Source: Tannerella sp.
GTDB taxonomy: Bacteria; Bacteroidota; Bacteroidia; Bacteroidales; Tannerellaceae
Direction: 5' to 3'
Assembly (NCBI GenBank): GCA_031282485.1
Contig: JAITDQ010000041.1
Span: 1 to 7,946 of the forward strand
DNA length: 7,946 bases
Under the pieces are notes generated by a model, which worked only from the letters and a program-made list of their open reading frames with translations, was not told the DNA's origin and did no database searches. Made by a program: the position numbers and the translations under genes. How positions within the stretch are numbered: the first letter of the stretch is position 1; each line of letters opens with the position of its first letter. Below are positions 6,653-7,946 of this stretch, piece after piece.

Positions 6653-7946
6653 ATGGATTACAGTCAGTTTTTGTATATGCGTCCGGAGCTGTCACTGATC
6701 GTCGTGACGGTTATCCTGTTTTTATATGATTTATACGCCGGGAAAGTTTTACGCAGGTATTTCCAGCCCGTGACGTGCGCGCTGCTGCTCGTACATGTGA
6801 TTATAAACATGATTCCGCCGGAAACACCGGTTGAAACATTCGGGGGAATGTACGTCAGCCTGCCGGTGATGAGTATTGTCAAAAGCATCCTGTCGGCCGG
6901 GACTTTGCTTGTTATCATGCAGTCCGGCGTGTGGCTCGGACGGGAAGATACGGAGCACAGGCGCGGCGAGTTTTATGTGCTTGCGCTGTCCACCCTGCTG
7001 GGCATGTTTTTTATGATAAGCGCCGGCAATTTCCTCCTGTTTGTTATCGGGATAGAACTCGCCTCCATACCCATGGCCTGCCTCGTGGCTTTCGACAAGT
7101 ACAGGCATCATTCGGCCGAAGCGGGGGCGAAATATATATTGACGTCGATGTTCTCTTCCGGGCTGATGATGTTTGGCATATCCTTTATCTACGGGACGGC
7201 GGGGACGCTTTATTTTGCAGACGTGACGGCCGGCCTGACCGGTTCCCCGTTGCAGGTCATGGCGTTCGTCCTGTTCTTCTCCGGGCTTGGGTTCAAGATA
7301 TCGCTCGTCCCGTTTCACCTGTGGACGGCCGATGTGTATGAAGGCGCGCCCACAGGCGTGACGGCCTACCTGTCGGTCATGTCGAAGGGCGCCGCTGCGT
7401 TCGCTTTGCTTGTCATATTCATAAAAGTATTCGCGCCCATGATTGTCGTCGGGCAGGAGCTGCTCTGGATTGTGACGGTGGCGACCATTACGGTGGCCAA
7501 TCTGTTCGCCATACGCCAGAAAAACATAAAACGCTTCTTTGCCTTCAGCAGCATCTCGCAGGCCGGATACCTCATGCTGGGCGTTATCGGGGCAAGTGCG
7601 GCGGGCATGACTTCGCTGGTGTTTTACCTGCTCGTTTATCTGGTAGCCAACATGGCCGCTTTCGGCGTGATTTCGGTTATCGAACAGCAAACGGGAGGGA
7701 AGGTCTCTATCCGCGACTATGACGGACTGTACCGCACAAACCCGAAACTGACGCTAACCATGACGGTAGCCCTCTTTTCCCTGGCCGGCATACCGCCTCT
7801 TGGCGGTTTCTTCAGCAAATTTTTCATCTTCATGTCCGCGTTCGAAGCCGGATTTGAAGCGCTGGTTTTTATAGCATTAATCAACACGGTCATATCGCTC
7901 TATTATTATCTGCTGATCGTGAAAGCCATGTATATCAATCCCGGCG
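6653..7946 (+). CDS. nuoN: NADH-quinone oxidoreductase subunit N (antiporter-like), cut by window end
   Basis: From ATG 6653 the frame is open to the window edge, giving 431 residues, about nine tenths of a normal NuoN (roughly 480); the C-terminal end and stop lie outside. NuoN (ND2 family) is the antiporter-like subunit nearest the quinone module. Key residues are present: TM5 E135 in [17 protein letters not shown]7 K215 in [17 protein letters not shown]8 K245 in [12 protein letters not shown], and TM12 K389 in [30 protein letters not shown] (226-240) and [16 protein letters not shown] (291-306) are classic for the family. Translation begins 7 bp after nuoM, behind an A-rich leader without a Shine-Dalgarno site. 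Nothing indicates a frameshift or decay in the visible part. Confidence 0.95.
   Translation, partial: MDYSQFLYMRPELSLIVVTVILFLYDLYAGKVLRRYFQPVTCALLLVHVIINMIPPETPVETFGGMYVSLPVMSIVKSILSAGTLLVIMQSGVWLGREDTEHRRGEFYVLALSTLLGMFFMISAGNFLLFVIGIELASIPMACLVAFDKYRHHSAEAGAKYILTSMFSSGLMMFGISFIYGTAGTLYFADVTAGLTGSPLQVMAFVLFFSGLGFKISLVPFHLWTADVYEGAPTGVTAYLSVMSKGAAAFALLVIFIKVFAPMIVVGQELLWIVTVATITVANLFAIRQKNIKRFFAFSSISQAGYLMLGVIGASAAGMTSLVFYLLVYLVANMAAFGVISVIEQQTGGKVSIRDYDGLYRTNPKLTLTMTVALFSLAGIPPLGGFFSKFFIFMSAFEAGFEALVFIALINTVISLYYYLLIVKAMYINPG

Noticed and set aside
6749..7690. Antisense open frame of 313 codons opposite nuoN
   Set aside because: Same Arg/His/Gln-rich shadow character; the + strand frame is an unmistakable NuoN.

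Overview
The window is a stretch of one bacterial respiratory complex I (NADH-quinone oxidoreductase, Nuo) operon. All genes lie on the + strand in the order nuoD (3' end only), nuoH, nuoI, nuoJ, nuoK, nuoL, nuoM and nuoN (5' part only). The spacing is tight, with 6 to 40 bp between genes, and no tRNA, rRNA, mobile element, CRISPR array or internal terminator is visible. There is no gene-free stretch longer than 40 bp.

The likely source is a member of the Bacteroidota, probably the order Bacteroidales. The reasons are the protein style of NuoL, NuoM and NuoK, the A-rich leaders without a Shine-Dalgarno sequence before nuoJ, nuoM and nuoN, and nuoH directly following nuoD. This is inference from remembered family sequences; the genus cannot be told. 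By eye the base composition is somewhat above 50% G+C.

Layout: 1-618 is the C-terminal 205 residues of the 49-kDa subunit NuoD. Positions 642-1718 encode NuoH, which forms the quinone channel, and 1754-2212 encode NuoI, which carries two 4Fe-4S clusters. Positions 2253-3083 encode the small membrane subunits NuoJ and NuoK. Positions 3090-7946 encode the three antiporter-like proton-pumping subunits NuoL, NuoM and NuoN, the last cut by the window edge. NuoD and NuoI (with NuoB outside the window) form the peripheral Q-module. NuoH joins it to the membrane arm, where NuoJ, K, N, M and L translocate protons.

The main points of interest are: (1) nuoE, nuoF and nuoG, which encode the NADH-oxidising module, are absent from their usual place between nuoD and nuoH, so this complex may use an electron donor other than NADH; (2) NuoL has an in-frame Ala/Pro-rich insertion of roughly 50-70 residues built from a degenerate 13-14 residue repeat; (3) NuoM has leucine where the normally essential TM7 lysine sits, while NuoL and NuoN keep theirs. 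I see no wholly new system here. The window is a recognisable operon with these specific departures.
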